Of a stretch of DNA of 64,000 nucleotides, positions 9,119 through 17,799 are shown in pieces. The stretch spans positions 682,001 through 746,000 of the forward strand of contig CAWEOP010000002.1 in NCBI GenBank assembly GCA_963810755.1, in the 5' to 3' direction. How positions within the stretch are numbered: the first letter of the stretch is position 1; each line of letters opens with the position of its first letter. This DNA comes from FEN-1219 sp963810755 (lineage in GTDB: Bacteria > Pseudomonadota > Gammaproteobacteria > Steroidobacterales > Rariloculaceae). Both the position numbers and the translations under genes were made by a program. A model generated the notes under the pieces. It was not told the DNA's origin and did not search any database. It saw only the letters and a list, made by a program, of their open reading frames with translations.

Positions 9119-10116
9119 ATGTATCGTCTTCGGTTGCCAGCCGCCGCATTTGCGGCCGCGATGTCGCTCTCGACGGCGCACATGCTCAGCCTCCGATAGA
9201 GCGTTCGCCGGCGAAGGACGCGGCTGCCGCCGCCGCGGTCGAGCGTGCGCGCGCCGCCGCGGGCGACCAGTGGTCCGACACCGTCGAGTTCTTTTGCGGC
9301 GATTCGGGCCGCGCGAATCGCGCAGACGATCCCGTGATCGCGCCGACGCGCGTGTTCGATAATCTGTATGCGCTCGGCCGCACGAGCACCGTGATCTGGG
9401 CGGTCACGACTCCGGCAGGCATCCTGCTGATCGACGCGGGTTATCCAGATCAACTCGAGTCGGTGCTGCTGCCCGGGCTGCGCGCCGCGGGCCTCGATCC
9501 GAACGACGTGAAGTATGTCTTGCTCGCGCACGGGCACGCCGATCACTTCGGCGGCGCCTCGTACTTTCAGGAGCGCGGCGCGCGGGTCGCGTTGTCCGCA
9601 GCTGATTGGGACTTGATCGAACATCCTCCCGCCCCGCCGGCGGGTGCGCCGCCGCCGGCGGGTGCACCGCCGCCGTCCGGCCTGCCTCCGCCACATCGCG
9701 ATGTCGTCGTAACCGAAGGCGAGCCGATCGTGTTCGGCGGGCTCGAGATCACGCCCGTGCTCGTGCCGGGGCATACGCCGGGATCGCTCGGGTTCGTGTT
9801 CGCGGTCCAAGACGGCGGTCGCGCGCATACCGCGGCGCTATTCGGCGGCTCGATCTTGCTCTCGGGGAGGATCTCGGACGACGGCCTGCGCCAATACGTG
9901 CGCTCGGTCGAGCACTTCGCGGACGTCACGAGCCGGCGCGGCGTCGACGTCGAGATCCAGAACCACCCGCTTTACGACGGGTTCGGTGCAAAGCTCGCTC
10001 GTCTTTCGCAGCGCGGCGCGGGCGAGCAGCACCCCTTCGTCGTCGGGCCCGACGCGTATCAACGCTTCCTGACGGTGATGGCCGAGTGCGGGAACGCGCA
10101 GCTCGCGCGCCGCTAG
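9119..10116 (+). CDS. Exported metallo-beta-lactamase-fold hydrolase, B3-like, with a 2-base shift after the signal peptide
   Basis: A zinc hydrolase of about 331 residues. The HxHxDH site is intact in LLAHGHADHFGG, followed by a histidine in VPGHTPGSLGF and another in IQNHPLYDG, the ligand order of subclass B3 enzymes. A Pro/Ala-rich loop (about 30 residues) follows strand LIEHPP. The continuous frame begins upstream at 9007, but the natural signal peptide (MYRLRLPAAAFAAAMSLSTAH, start 9119) lies in another frame and joins at about 9178. Removing one CA from the CACA there gives a normal ...STAHAQPPIE junction. Whether it attacks beta-lactams, lactones or esters cannot be read from sequence. 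Confidence 0.8.
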
Positions 10117-10153
10117 TTCGAGACGTCGAGAAGGAGACTCCGAATCGAGCCCG

Positions 10154-11125
10154 TCAGCGAGGCGGCTCGGCTGGCTTGCCCGTGCCTGCGGGATCGCGAA
10201 TGAGCCGGTTGAAAGTGTCCACCTCGTCCACCGGAGCGCAGAGGTCTTCGAGCAGGCCGCTCCAGCCCGTCGATTGAATGAAGTCGCGCGGGATTAGGTG
10301 CATCCGCTTGGTTTGTGCGACCCAGGGTTTCGCGTAGTACGCGGGATCGGTCAACACCATCTTCAGCTCGAGCGTGTCGTAGTTGATCCGCGTGTAGCGC
10401 TCCTCCAGCACCATTCGATCGCTGTGCGGGTAGCCGAAGTGATCGATCCAGGTGCGTTCGTCGTAACCCGTCGAAGTGACGACGAGCGTGTTTCCGTCCC
10501 AACGCCCGACGGCGTAGCCCCACCAGCGAGCGAGATCGATCTCTTCGGGTTTCGGCAGTCGCCGGCCGTCCATCCAGATCGTCCGTAGGCCGTAGCCCCA
10601 CTGAAAGTGCTGGAGGATTCGGTCCGGCAACACGACGAGCTCCTCCGGATCCGGATACAGGATCGCGCGCGGAATTCCCATCGGATTGCACTGCTGGTAG
10701 AGATCGTTGCCGAGCGCGGGAGGCTGCGCCCGACGACGGCCGATGTGCTCCTCGGGATGCGCCTCTGCATCGGCGCTGCCGAGCGCCCGTCCGTACGAGG
10801 GAGTGTTGGCGTCGAACGCGGCTTGCCCCGCAGGCGTAAACACCGGGAATTCGAGGCTGAACCCGCGGTCGCCGCAGTCGCGGCACCGCCCACCGCCGCC
10901 GAAACCGACGACGTTCGGCGTCCATATCCCCGCGATGTCCCTGGCATCGAAGGGCATCGCGGGATCGTAGACCCGCGGATAACCCGGTCCCGATGTCGGC
11001 GCGCCAAGCGGCGGCTGAGCGAGACCCGCCGATACGCAACAGGCCGCCGAGGCGGCGATAGCGATGCGCAATGCGACGCAGCGCAATCGCGCGCGCACTC
11101 CGTCAGGGTTTCTGGGGGTCGGCAT
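10154..11125 (-). CDS. WEGDTL-family exported protein with an extra CxxC
   Basis: A 323-residue exported protein. Signal peptide to about residue 36 (SAGLAQ), then DIAGIWTPNVVGFGGG followed by RCRDCGDRG, a CxxC pair not seen in the other copies. Family landmarks are QQCNPMGIPRAI, HFQWGYGLRTIWMDGRRLP, YAVGRWDGNTLVVTSTGYDERTWIDHFG, ERYTRINYDTLEL, LTDPAYYAKPW and a late cysteine in LLEDLCAPVDE. It overlaps the 3' end of the preceding DUF6152 gene by 23 bases, matching the DUF6152-then-WEGDTL order elsewhere. The ATG at 11125 is used; a GTG at 11098 is also possible. Function unknown; the CxxC may bind metal or be redox-active. Confidence 0.82.
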   Translation of the reverse strand: MPTPRNPDGVRARLRCVALRIAIAASAACCVSAGLAQPPLGAPTSGPGYPRVYDPAMPFDARDIAGIWTPNVVGFGGGGRCRDCGDRGFSLEFPVFTPAGQAAFDANTPSYGRALGSADAEAHPEEHIGRRRAQPPALGNDLYQQCNPMGIPRAILYPDPEELVVLPDRILQHFQWGYGLRTIWMDGRRLPKPEEIDLARWWGYAVGRWDGNTLVVTSTGYDERTWIDHFGYPHSDRMVLEERYTRINYDTLELKMVLTDPAYYAKPWVAQTKRMHLIPRDFIQSTGWSGLLEDLCAPVDEVDTFNRLIRDPAGTGKPAEPPR

Positions 11126-11542
11126 TGGGCGGCTGCGGATAGCTCACGGTGTCGGACACGAGATCCGCGCCCTGCTGGTCTGTGATCTTGAGCACGAGCC
11201 CCACCGTGCCGCCGGCCTTCGACGGCGCGATCGTGACGTTGATCTTCTTGCCAGGCGCCAGCGCTTCGACCGACTGCGAACCTTCGTCCAGCCTAGCCGC
11301 AGCAACGCAGACGGGTTCGACAACATTTCGGCCGACCAGTGCTCGGTACTGCCTTTGTCATCGACGACGTCGAAAAACAGCTGCGGGTGCGGATTCGCGT
11401 AGTGAAAGCTCGTGACGGTCGCTTCGCGCGTCCACTGCTTGTCCCGGTCATAGGAAATCAACGTGCCGTGGTGCGCGGCGGCCGGCACGGTAGCGGCAAG
11501 CAACGCAGCGCCAAGGCTCAAGTCTGCTACGAGTCGGCGCAT
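11103..11542 (-). pseudogene. DUF6152 family exported protein, copy 2, frameshifted
   Basis: Starts at ATG 11542 with a signal peptide (MRRLVADLSLGAALLAA) and the mature start HHGTLISYD, then YANPHPQLFFDV, EHWSAEMLSNPSALLRLGWT. Near 11285 the frame breaks: the expected continuation (SVEALAPGKKINVTIAPSKAGG, to the stop at 11103) is in the next frame. Both halves are well conserved, so a single recent indel or a sequencing error is likely. The tail overlaps the start of the WEGDTL gene at 11125. The family is of unknown function; this copy differs from the others in having HHG rather than HHS at the mature start. Confidence 0.75.
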
Positions 11543-11681
11543 CAGGGGCTCCGGCGAAGAATGGCGCCATCGTTCTTTGCGACAGGGTCTATTGGGAAAT
11601 GGAATCGCCGAATACCGGGTATCGGCCTGCACGATACCTGGGCCGCCCCCGTCGGGCGGGGCCGGGGCCGGGGCCGAAACG

Positions 11682-12584
11682 CTACAGCGCCTGCGCGACT
11701 TCGACGAACCGCTCGCGAATCCAGGTGTGCGCCGCGCTCGCGGTGTGGCGCGGGCTCCAGATGAGCTTCTCTCGCAGCCGCGGCACCGTGAACGGCGCCT
11801 CGACCAAGCGTATGTTCGCCGCCTCACGCAGCCGCTCGCCGAGACGACGCGGAACCAGCGTGACGAGCGGCGCATCACGGAGCAGGAACGGTGCCGTCGC
11901 AAAGCTCTCGGTGGATGCAACGATCCTGCGCTCGCAGCCGATCTCGGCAAGGTAGGTCTCGGCGATGGAGCCGTGGTCTTGGCCCGCCAAGCGGAAGCTC
12001 AGATGCGGGAACGCGAGGAACTCGTCGATCGTAAACTGCTCGCCCGTGTGCGGATGACCCGACCACACGGCACAGACCCACGAATCCTCGAACAGGGGCA
12101 CGGAAGGCAACCTTGGCTCGAACTCGGCCGGCAAGATGGCGAAGTCGATGTCGCCCGCAGCGAGGCGGTCCCCCGCCGTCGGCTCGAGCGCGAAGAAGCG
12201 GACGGAAATATTCGGAGCGCTCTCCGCCAGCAATTTCAGCAGCGGCCCGAGCAGGAGAAACGTAACGTAGTCGCTCGCGGCGATGCGAAACGACCAGCGT
12301 GACGCCTCCGGCGCGAACGGTTGGCGGAGATTCAGGAGATCTTCGACCTGCTGCACCGTGTCGTGCACCGGTGCAGCGAGCTCGGCAGCTAGCGCCGTAA
12401 GCTCGAGGTTGCGGCCGACCCGAACCAATAGCTCATCCTGAAACGAATGTCGAAGCCGCGCGAGAATGCCGCTCATGGCCGGCTGACTAAGAAAAAGACG
12501 CTCACTCGCGCGCGTGACGTTCCGCTCGCTGAGCAGCACGTCGAGAGCCACGAGCAGGTTCAGATCGAATTGACGAAGATTCAC
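11682..12584 (-). CDS. LysR-type transcriptional regulator
   Basis: A 300-residue LysR regulator. Residues 1-60 form the winged helix-turn-helix (MNLRQFDLNLLVALDVLLSE, then VTRASERLFLSQPAMSGILARLR), with a spelling typical of the NodD/LinR branch. Residues about 95-290 are the effector-binding domain. LysR proteins usually sense a small pathway molecule. Its orientation puts its promoter in the AT-rich gap at 12585-12838; no divergent gene shares that gap, since the next gene also runs on the minus strand. Plausible targets are itself or the nearby DUF6152/WEGDTL and monooxygenase genes, which is inference. Confidence 0.9.
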   Translation of the reverse strand: MNLRQFDLNLLVALDVLLSERNVTRASERLFLSQPAMSGILARLRHSFQDELLVRVGRNLELTALAAELAAPVHDTVQQVEDLLNLRQPFAPEASRWSFRIAASDYVTFLLLGPLLKLLAESAPNISVRFFALEPTAGDRLAAGDIDFAILPAEFEPRLPSVPLFEDSWVCAVWSGHPHTGEQFTIDEFLAFPHLSFRLAGQDHGSIAETYLAEIGCERRIVASTESFATAPFLLRDAPLVTLVPRRLGERLREAANIRLVEAPFTVPRLREKLIWSPRHTASAAHTWIRERFVEVAQAL

Positions 12585-12838
12585 GCGCCTAGCAGGGGCC
12601 TATAATAAAGGAGGCAACCACACGCTCATATTTGACATGAACGTTATTGTTTAACTAATTGTTTTAACTAGAATATTATATCGACTTCCAATTGGGACCT
12701 CCAACCCGCGCCAAGCCTCACCGCGAACTGGGCTACCTGCGGAGTTACCCCCACTGTCACCCCTTCCCCTGTAGTTTCGAGCGAAGGCAACCAACATCCG
12801 GCGCGACTGATCGTCCGTGAGACGGCGGCGACGTTGCG
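12585..12838. promoter_or_regulatory. AT-rich control region upstream of the LysR gene
   Basis: A 254-base gap with no gene. Bases about 12597-12690 are strikingly AT-rich against a GC-rich background. They contain a tandem near-direct repeat, ATTGTTTAACTA at 12646-12657 and ATTGTTTTAACTA at 12658-12670, and a TATAAT on the minus strand (complement of 12675-12680). A TTGACA lies at 12632-12637 on the plus strand. The repeat is a reasonable candidate for LysR binding; the promoter elements are weak on their own. Confidence 0.4.
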
Positions 12839-13234
12839 CTACTGCGTCGTGTCCTGCGCGCCGAACAGTTGCTTGCCGTCCGGTAGCGTGACCTTGTCCG
12901 CCGCGGCCTTCAGGCTACCGTCGCGGGCGCGCGAGCCCGAGATCGTCACGGTGGTGCCTGTCGCCAGCGAATCCTGGTTCCAGCCGTAGCGCATCAGACG
13001 GTTCGGGCTGCCGAGCTCGAACGCCCACGCTTCGGCCGCGCCGTCGTCCTTTTTCACATCGAGGTAGATCCACGTGTGCGGGTTCATCCACTCGACGCGC
13101 GTGACCGTGCCGGTCACGTTCACGGGCTTGGCCGCGTCGAAGATGGCGGCGAACGAGTGGTGCGCCGCGGCGGGCAAGGCGGCGGCGAGCAAGGCGGCGG
13201 CCAGGCCGAGGACCCAAGGGCTTCGATCACTCAC
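12839..13234 (-). CDS. DUF6152 family exported protein, copy 3
   Basis: A 131-residue DUF6152 protein. Signal peptide (VSDRSPWVLGLAAALLAAALPAAA), mature start HHSFAAIFD, then EWMNPHTWIYLDV, WAFELGSPNRLMRYGW, SLATGTTVTISGSRARDG and LPDGKQLFGA. The GTG at 13234 follows a GGGGGAA site; the longer frame to 13585 runs antisense through the divergent gene and lacks a signal peptide. Unlike other copies it is divergent from, not upstream of, its WEGDTL neighbour (13374), so the two share a 139-base promoter region. Confidence 0.87.
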   Translation of the reverse strand: MSDRSPWVLGLAAALLAAALPAAAHHSFAAIFDAAKPVNVTGTVTRVEWMNPHTWIYLDVKKDDGAAEAWAFELGSPNRLMRYGWNQDSLATGTTVTISGSRARDGSLKAAADKVTLPDGKQLFGAQDTTQ

Positions 13235-13373
13235 GACGCGTTCCCCCGATTTGCGGAACGCCGCTAGTCTAATTCGCGGCGGCGACGCGCGCACGCTCGG
13301 TCGCCCGGCGGGGCGGCCGCCTGTCGGGTCCTTGCGTTGACTCGCCCGCTGAACGCACGTAGGTTCTTCCCCC

Positions 13374-14225
13374 ATGCCACGCGCCCGTGGGATCAAGCTC
13401 ATGGCACCGCTCTGCGCGGTGTTCTTCCTGTGCTCCACGCCGCTCGCGCTCGCCCAGTGGCGCAATGCGCCGCCGGAGGCGAACGTGCCGCGCACGCAGA
13501 GCGGCGCCGTCGATCTCGAAGCGCCGCCGCCGCACCACGCGAATGGCCGCGTGGATCTCGAGGGCGTGTGGATGCCCAACGACAACCGCTACATCCGCGA
13601 CCTCGCGCTCGATATCGGCGAAGCCAAAGTCCCGTACCAGCCCTGGGCACGCCGCCTCACCGACGAGCGCAAAGACGGCTCGCACTCGCGCGAGGACCCC
13701 GACGCACACTGCCTGCCGCAGGGCGTGCCCAAGATCGACTACGTGTCGTACCCGTGGAAGCTCGTCGAGACGCCGACGTCCGTCGTCATGTTGTTCGAGA
13801 CGTTCACGTTCTGGCGGCAGATCTTCACGGATGGCCGCACCGCGGACCCGAGCGCCAAGCCCGCGTGGATGGGCTACTCGACCGGCCGTTGGGAAGGCGA
13901 CTCGCTCGTCGTCGAGACCACGGGCTTCAACGGCAAGCTGTGGCTGGACCAGATCGGCCACCCGACGACCGACCGTCTGCGCGTGACGGAACGCTTCACG
14001 CGCACGCACTACGGCCACATGCGCATCGACGTGACGGTCGACGATCCCGGCGCGTACACGGCGCCGTGGTCGGCCTCGCAGGTCGTGCATCTGCGCTCCG
14101 GCTGGGAGCCGCTCGAGTTCATCTGCGAAGAGAACAACCGCGATACCGAGAACCTGCCCGGCGACGGCGCGCTGGTCGGGCTCTCGAACATCGAGGCCGC
14201 GCGCCGCAAGGGATACCTGAAGTAG
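13374..14225 (+). CDS. WEGDTL-family exported protein, copy divergent from DUF6152
   Basis: A 283-residue exported protein. Signal peptide to about residue 28 (TPLALAQ). Family landmarks are RVDLEGVWMPNDNRYI, DAHCLPQGVPKIDY, FETFTFWRQIFTDGRT, YSTGRWEGDSLVVETTGFNGKLWLDQIG, ERFTRTHYGHMRID, VDDPGAYTAPW, and LEFICEENNRDTEN with the second conserved cysteine. It starts at ATG 13374; an internal ATG at residue 10 is also possible. Divergent from the DUF6152 gene at 13234, convergent with the beta-propeller gene at 15255. No enzyme motif is recognised. Confidence 0.86.
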   Translation: MPRARGIKLMAPLCAVFFLCSTPLALAQWRNAPPEANVPRTQSGAVDLEAPPPHHANGRVDLEGVWMPNDNRYIRDLALDIGEAKVPYQPWARRLTDERKDGSHSREDPDAHCLPQGVPKIDYVSYPWKLVETPTSVVMLFETFTFWRQIFTDGRTADPSAKPAWMGYSTGRWEGDSLVVETTGFNGKLWLDQIGHPTTDRLRVTERFTRTHYGHMRIDVTVDDPGAYTAPWSASQVVHLRSGWEPLEFICEENNRDTENLPGDGALVGLSNIEAARRKGYLK

Positions 14226-14241
14226 CGATGATCGGCTCGCG

Positions 14242-15255
14242 CTACGGCGCCGAGAGGATCACGATACGGTTGCCGCGGAACGAACCGACCCAGAGCATAT
14301 CGCCGACCTCGACGGCCGCGGTGCCCGCGTTGAATTCGGGCGAATCGGCTTGCACGAGCACGTCGCGCACGGCTAGCGTGTCGGGATCGACCTTCACGGC
14401 CTTCCAGCCCTGCTGCGCCTGGCCGACGGCGAGCAGCGAGCCGTCGCGCGCCCAGTGAATGTTGTCGACGCGGAAACCGAGCGGGACCTCGTCGCGCCGC
14501 GGCGGGGTGGCGCCGCGCGACAGGCGGAAGAACGACTGCGTGCCCCACGCCGCGACGTATAGAGTCCTGCCGTCCGCTGAGAGCTCGAGGCCGTTCGCGC
14601 CGGCCGCTTCGCTGCCAGGCACCCTCTGCCAGCCCGTCGCCGTATGCCACTCCCAGAGCTCGCCGTTCTGCTCGCCCTCGCGCATGCGCTGTGTCGCCTC
14701 GGGCGTGCTGGTGCGCGAAAGGAAGTTGGTCGTGATGAAGCCGCCATCGGACAGGCCTCGCACGGAGTTGAGGCCGATCGGGTCGGGCGCGATCGCGCAG
14801 CCGAGCCACGTGGCGACGGGCGTCTCGGGCCGCGTGTCGAGCTCGAAGATCTCGATCGACTCGCGCGCGCCGTGCCCCACCACGAATAGCTTGTGGATCG
14901 GACCGGCGCCCGGCTCGGCGTAGAGCCCGTGCGTCGTGAAGCGCTGCGGATCCGGCGGCCCCGGGCAATCGGGATAGGCTTGCCGGTCGTGCCGCGTGCG
15001 TGCGTTCGCGGCCGGATACACCGTGAACGGCACGCGGTCGCGCGCCCGCACGACCATGACACCGCCCGTGCCGGCCATGGCCGAGGCGGCGACCCAATCG
15101 GCCCCAACGCCCACGAGATCCTCGGGGCCCTGCTGCTCGCAGACCACGCTCAAGCCCGGGGAGCACGGCGGCGGTGGCGGCGCGGTCGGCGGCTGCGCCA
15201 CGAGCGGCGCGCTCGCGCAGCACAGCCCTGCGACAGCGAGTATCGTTCTATTCAC
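14242..15255 (-). CDS. Exported SMP-30-like beta-propeller protein
   Basis: A 337-residue exported protein with a GTG start at 15255 behind a GAGGGGG site and a signal peptide ending near residue 20 (APLVAQ). The rest has the repeated strand pattern of a six-bladed beta-propeller of the SMP-30/gluconolactonase type: LNSVRGLSDGGFITTNF, ANGLELSADGRTLYVAAW, FRVDNIHWARDGSLLAVG and GDMLWVGSFRGNRIVIL. Four cysteines lie in the first 115 residues of the mature protein. SMP-30-like proteins hydrolyse lactones or bind calcium, but the substrate here is unknown. It follows the DUF6282 gene in the same direction, 38 bases on, probably in one operon. Confidence 0.75.
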   Translation of the reverse strand: MNRTILAVAGLCCASAPLVAQPPTAPPPPPCSPGLSVVCEQQGPEDLVGVGADWVAASAMAGTGGVMVVRARDRVPFTVYPAANARTRHDRQAYPDCPGPPDPQRFTTHGLYAEPGAGPIHKLFVVGHGARESIEIFELDTRPETPVATWLGCAIAPDPIGLNSVRGLSDGGFITTNFLSRTSTPEATQRMREGEQNGELWEWHTATGWQRVPGSEAAGANGLELSADGRTLYVAAWGTQSFFRLSRGATPPRRDEVPLGFRVDNIHWARDGSLLAVGQAQQGWKAVKVDPDTLAVRDVLVQADSPEFNAGTAAVEVGDMLWVGSFRGNRIVILSAP

Positions 15256-15293
15256 GGTTGAGTCCCCCTCTCGTTACTGCGTTCGCGGCGCGT

Positions 15294-16185
15294 TTAGGGT
15301 TGCAGCCCCAACAGTCGCGCCGGGTTCTTGCGCGACATGACGTCGATGTCGGCGGCGGAGATGCCTTGCGCCATGAGGCCTTTGTACAGGGCGAGCAGCC
15401 CGTCCGTGTGCAGCGGGTTCGGCGGCTGCCCAAGATCGCTCGACAGTACGAACGACGCTGCGCCGATCGCTCTGATCGCGTCAGCCTCCATTGCGCAGCT
15501 GCTCGTCGGTGATCGGCGAGTGCACGAGCTCGAGCAGCGCGCCGAGCTTCGCCGCTTCGCGCATCTGTGCGAGCGTCATCGATCCGCCGGGGCTCGCCAT
15601 CGCGTGCGTCACGAGCATGTGCTTGACGCCCTGCCGTTTCGCCTCGGCGATGATCAGCAGCGATTCCTGCGGGGCGGAGTGCCCCATCTCGAGCACGAGA
15701 TCGTGCTTCGCCGCGAGTGCGATGACGGCAAGCACTTCGGGCAAGATCTCGCCGTCGCGCGTCACGGGCGCGAACGGGCGTTTGTCGCCGGTCAACTTCA
15801 CCTGCGATTCCGAGTCGAACGTCGGCAGCCAGACCACCTTGCCGTAGCCGCCCTCGACCTTCGTCATCCATTCGACAGCGGCGGGATTCACGCCCCCGAC
15901 CGTGAGATCGAGCGAAATTCCGCCGAACACTTCGATTCCGGGCACGGCCTTGCGCACGACGTAGGCGAGCGATGCCGTGGGCTCGTAGTGGTTCTTGATG
16001 ACGATTGCGCGCATGCCGGCGGCTTTCGCCATTCGCGCGAGATCGAGCACATCGATCTTGCGCGGCGTGCCGTCGGGCGCCGCGTGCGCGTGCATGTCGA
16101 TGGCGCCTTCGAGCGTCTGCGCGCGGCCGATCGCGAACGGCCCAGCTAGACTAAACGCGAGTAACCCGGACACTATGTAGCGCAT
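15294..16185 (-). pseudogene. DUF6282-type metal-dependent hydrolase, frameshifted
   Basis: An exported amidohydrolase-like protein. Start ATG 16185 follows a GGGGGGTGA site, and the signal peptide runs to about residue 22 (AIGRAQ). The metal site begins in IDMHAHAAPDG, with further candidate ligands in IVIKNHYEPT, VLEMGHSAPQ and MLVTHAMASPGG. After PITDEQLRN the frame breaks near 15491; the tail (MEADAIRAIGAASFVLSSDLG to MSRKNPARLLGLQP) continues in the next frame and stops at 15294. The tail contains the SSDLG motif expected to supply the last metal ligand, so a true frameshift would inactivate it. Hydrolytic substrate unknown. Confidence 0.75.
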
Positions 16186-16295
16186 GACGTCACCCCCCTT
16201 CGACTGTTGGCAAGAGTACAGCGCCCCTCGGACCCACAGCGGTGACTCACCACGCCAACGTTGGGCCAACGCGCCGAGCTAAACGTCCGCTGCGT

Positions 16296-17498
16296 CTAGT
16301 AGGGCCGGCGACAGAAGCTCAGCGCGAACACGCCGACGCCGGCGATCGCCGCCACCGGAATCAAGTACGCGACGACGCCCGATGCCGAGGTGCCGCCGCC
16401 GAGCAGGAGGCCCGCGAGCAACGGGCCGGTGATCGATCCCACGCGCCCCACCGCGATGCTCGCGCCGGACCCGGTGCCACGGGTTTCCGGACTGTAGTAG
16501 GTCGGCGCGAGCCCATAGAGCGCGAAATTCGCTCCGAGCACGAAGAAGCCCGCGGCGCCGCTCAGCACGAGAATCTCTGCCATCGTGCCCGAGCGGCTGA
16601 GCCCGAATAGCGCCACGACCAGGCCGGCGTAGGCGACCGTAAGCGGCCAACGCAGGTCGAATCGATCCACTAGGCGTCCGACGAGCAACGCCCCCGCCAC
16701 GCTCGCGAGATTGAACGCGAGCGAAGCCAGCGGCGCGACCGCACGGGTCATTCCCTTGGCGGCCGCGAGCGTCGGCAGCCAATTGAGGATCAGGTAGAGG
16801 ATCAAGAGCGTGGGCAGGAACGCGATCCAGAGCAGCAGCGTCGCTGGCGCGCGACCTCCGCCGAACAGCGTCGTCCACGCGCTCTGCCGGTCTCGTCCAT
16901 CGCCCGCGCGACGCTGGAGCGTCTCCGGCATCAACGCGTACAAGAGCAGCGCGAGCAGCACCGGAACCATGCCCCCGACGTAGAACAGCAACCGCCAATC
17001 GAGCCCGGCGAACGCTTGGATCAACAGAGCCGCGCCGGCGCCGCCGATCGGCATGCCGCAAAATATCGTCGTCGCCGTCTGCGTGCGCTTCTCCGCAACG
17101 CTGACCTCGGTCGCAACCGCCATCATGATCGGGAACGCCGCACCCAAGTTCAGGCCCGCGAGAAGACGCACCGCGAACAGCGTCTCGAACGTCGCACATG
17201 CGGCCGTTGCGAACGTGAACACGCCGAACAGCAGCACAGCTCCGATGAACACCGGCCTGCGTCCGAGCCGATCCGCGAGCCAGCCGCCGGCGCTCGCGCC
17301 GAGCACGAGCCCGAAGTTGCCGATCGCAAAGATCCATCCGAGAGCCTCGGCCGAGAGCCCGAGCTCCGGCGCGAGCCGTGGTGCCGCCACTCCGATCGCC
17401 TGGATGTCGAACCCTTCAGCGATCGCAACGCAGAAGCACACCGCCACCGTGAGAGCGGAGCTACGAGTGATCGTCTTCGCGTCGATTGCTGTGGCCAT
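16296..17498 (-). CDS. MFS transporter, aromatic acid:H+ symporter type
   Basis: A 400-residue inner-membrane transporter with twelve predicted hydrophobic helices. The first helix carries AEGFDIQAIGVAAPRL, the acidic first-helix signature of the AAHS branch (PcaK, BenK, MhpT). The loop 2-3 motif is GGWLADRLGRRP. These carriers import benzoate-like or hydroxycinnamate-like acids with protons. It ends close to the DUF6282 gene (gap about 110 bases, same strand), suggesting it feeds the neighbouring catabolic enzymes. Start ATG 17498 is the natural start, directly before the first helix. Substrate assignment is inferred from family only. Confidence 0.85.
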   Translation of the reverse strand: MATAIDAKTITRSSALTVAVCFCVAIAEGFDIQAIGVAAPRLAPELGLSAEALGWIFAIGNFGLVLGASAGGWLADRLGRRPVFIGAVLLFGVFTFATAACATFETLFAVRLLAGLNLGAAFPIMMAVATEVSVAEKRTQTATTIFCGMPIGGAGAALLIQAFAGLDWRLLFYVGGMVPVLLALLLYALMPETLQRRAGDGRDRQSAWTTLFGGGRAPATLLLWIAFLPTLLILYLILNWLPTLAAAKGMTRAVAPLASLAFNLASVAGALLVGRLVDRFDLRWPLTVAYAGLVVALFGLSRSGTMAEILVLSGAAGFFVLGANFALYGLAPTYYSPETRGTGSGASIAVGRVGSITGPLLAGLLLGGGTSASGVVAYLIPVAAIAGVGVFALSFCRRPY

Positions 17499-17588
17499 GG
17501 GGCGGGTCGAATTCTAGCGGGCATCGGTCGCGCACTCCATGGGCGACGCTCCGTTATCCCCCCGAGTTACCCCGAAAGTTACGCCGAT

Positions 17589-17735
17589 TCAGTTTTTCCG
17601 GACTGGATAAGGCCCAGAAGCGCGGGGCAAACCCTCCCCTTTTCTCGCTTGCCGCATCTGCAACGGCGTCTGCCCCGTGCGTGCACGGAGAACTTTGCTG
17701 AAGTGGATTTTCCGAGGGAGTTGTCTATCCCCCAG
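17589..17735 (-). pseudogene. Remnant of an AraC-family regulator C-terminus
   Basis: On the minus strand a short stretch reads IHFSKVLRARTGQTPLQMRQ, matching the last helix region of AraC-family helix-turn-helix domains (SHFSRxFRxxTGxTPxxYR). It stops at 17589. Upstream the frame gives no AraC sequence and soon runs antisense through the start of the cupin gene, so only the extreme C-terminus survives. The rest of the 17499-17799 gap holds only the promoter and leader of the cupin gene. Confidence 0.45.
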
Positions 17736-17799
17736 CGTCCCTGCGTTGCGGCGCAGCGCCCGGATGACTACGCTACTGAACGCAAAGGGGAGATGCACG

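Noticed and set aside
2760..9700. Long alternative-frame Arg/Ala/Pro-rich open frames throughout the GC-rich region
   Set aside because: They are antisense or out-of-frame shadows of real genes; their composition is that of high-GC shadow frames and none carries a domain.
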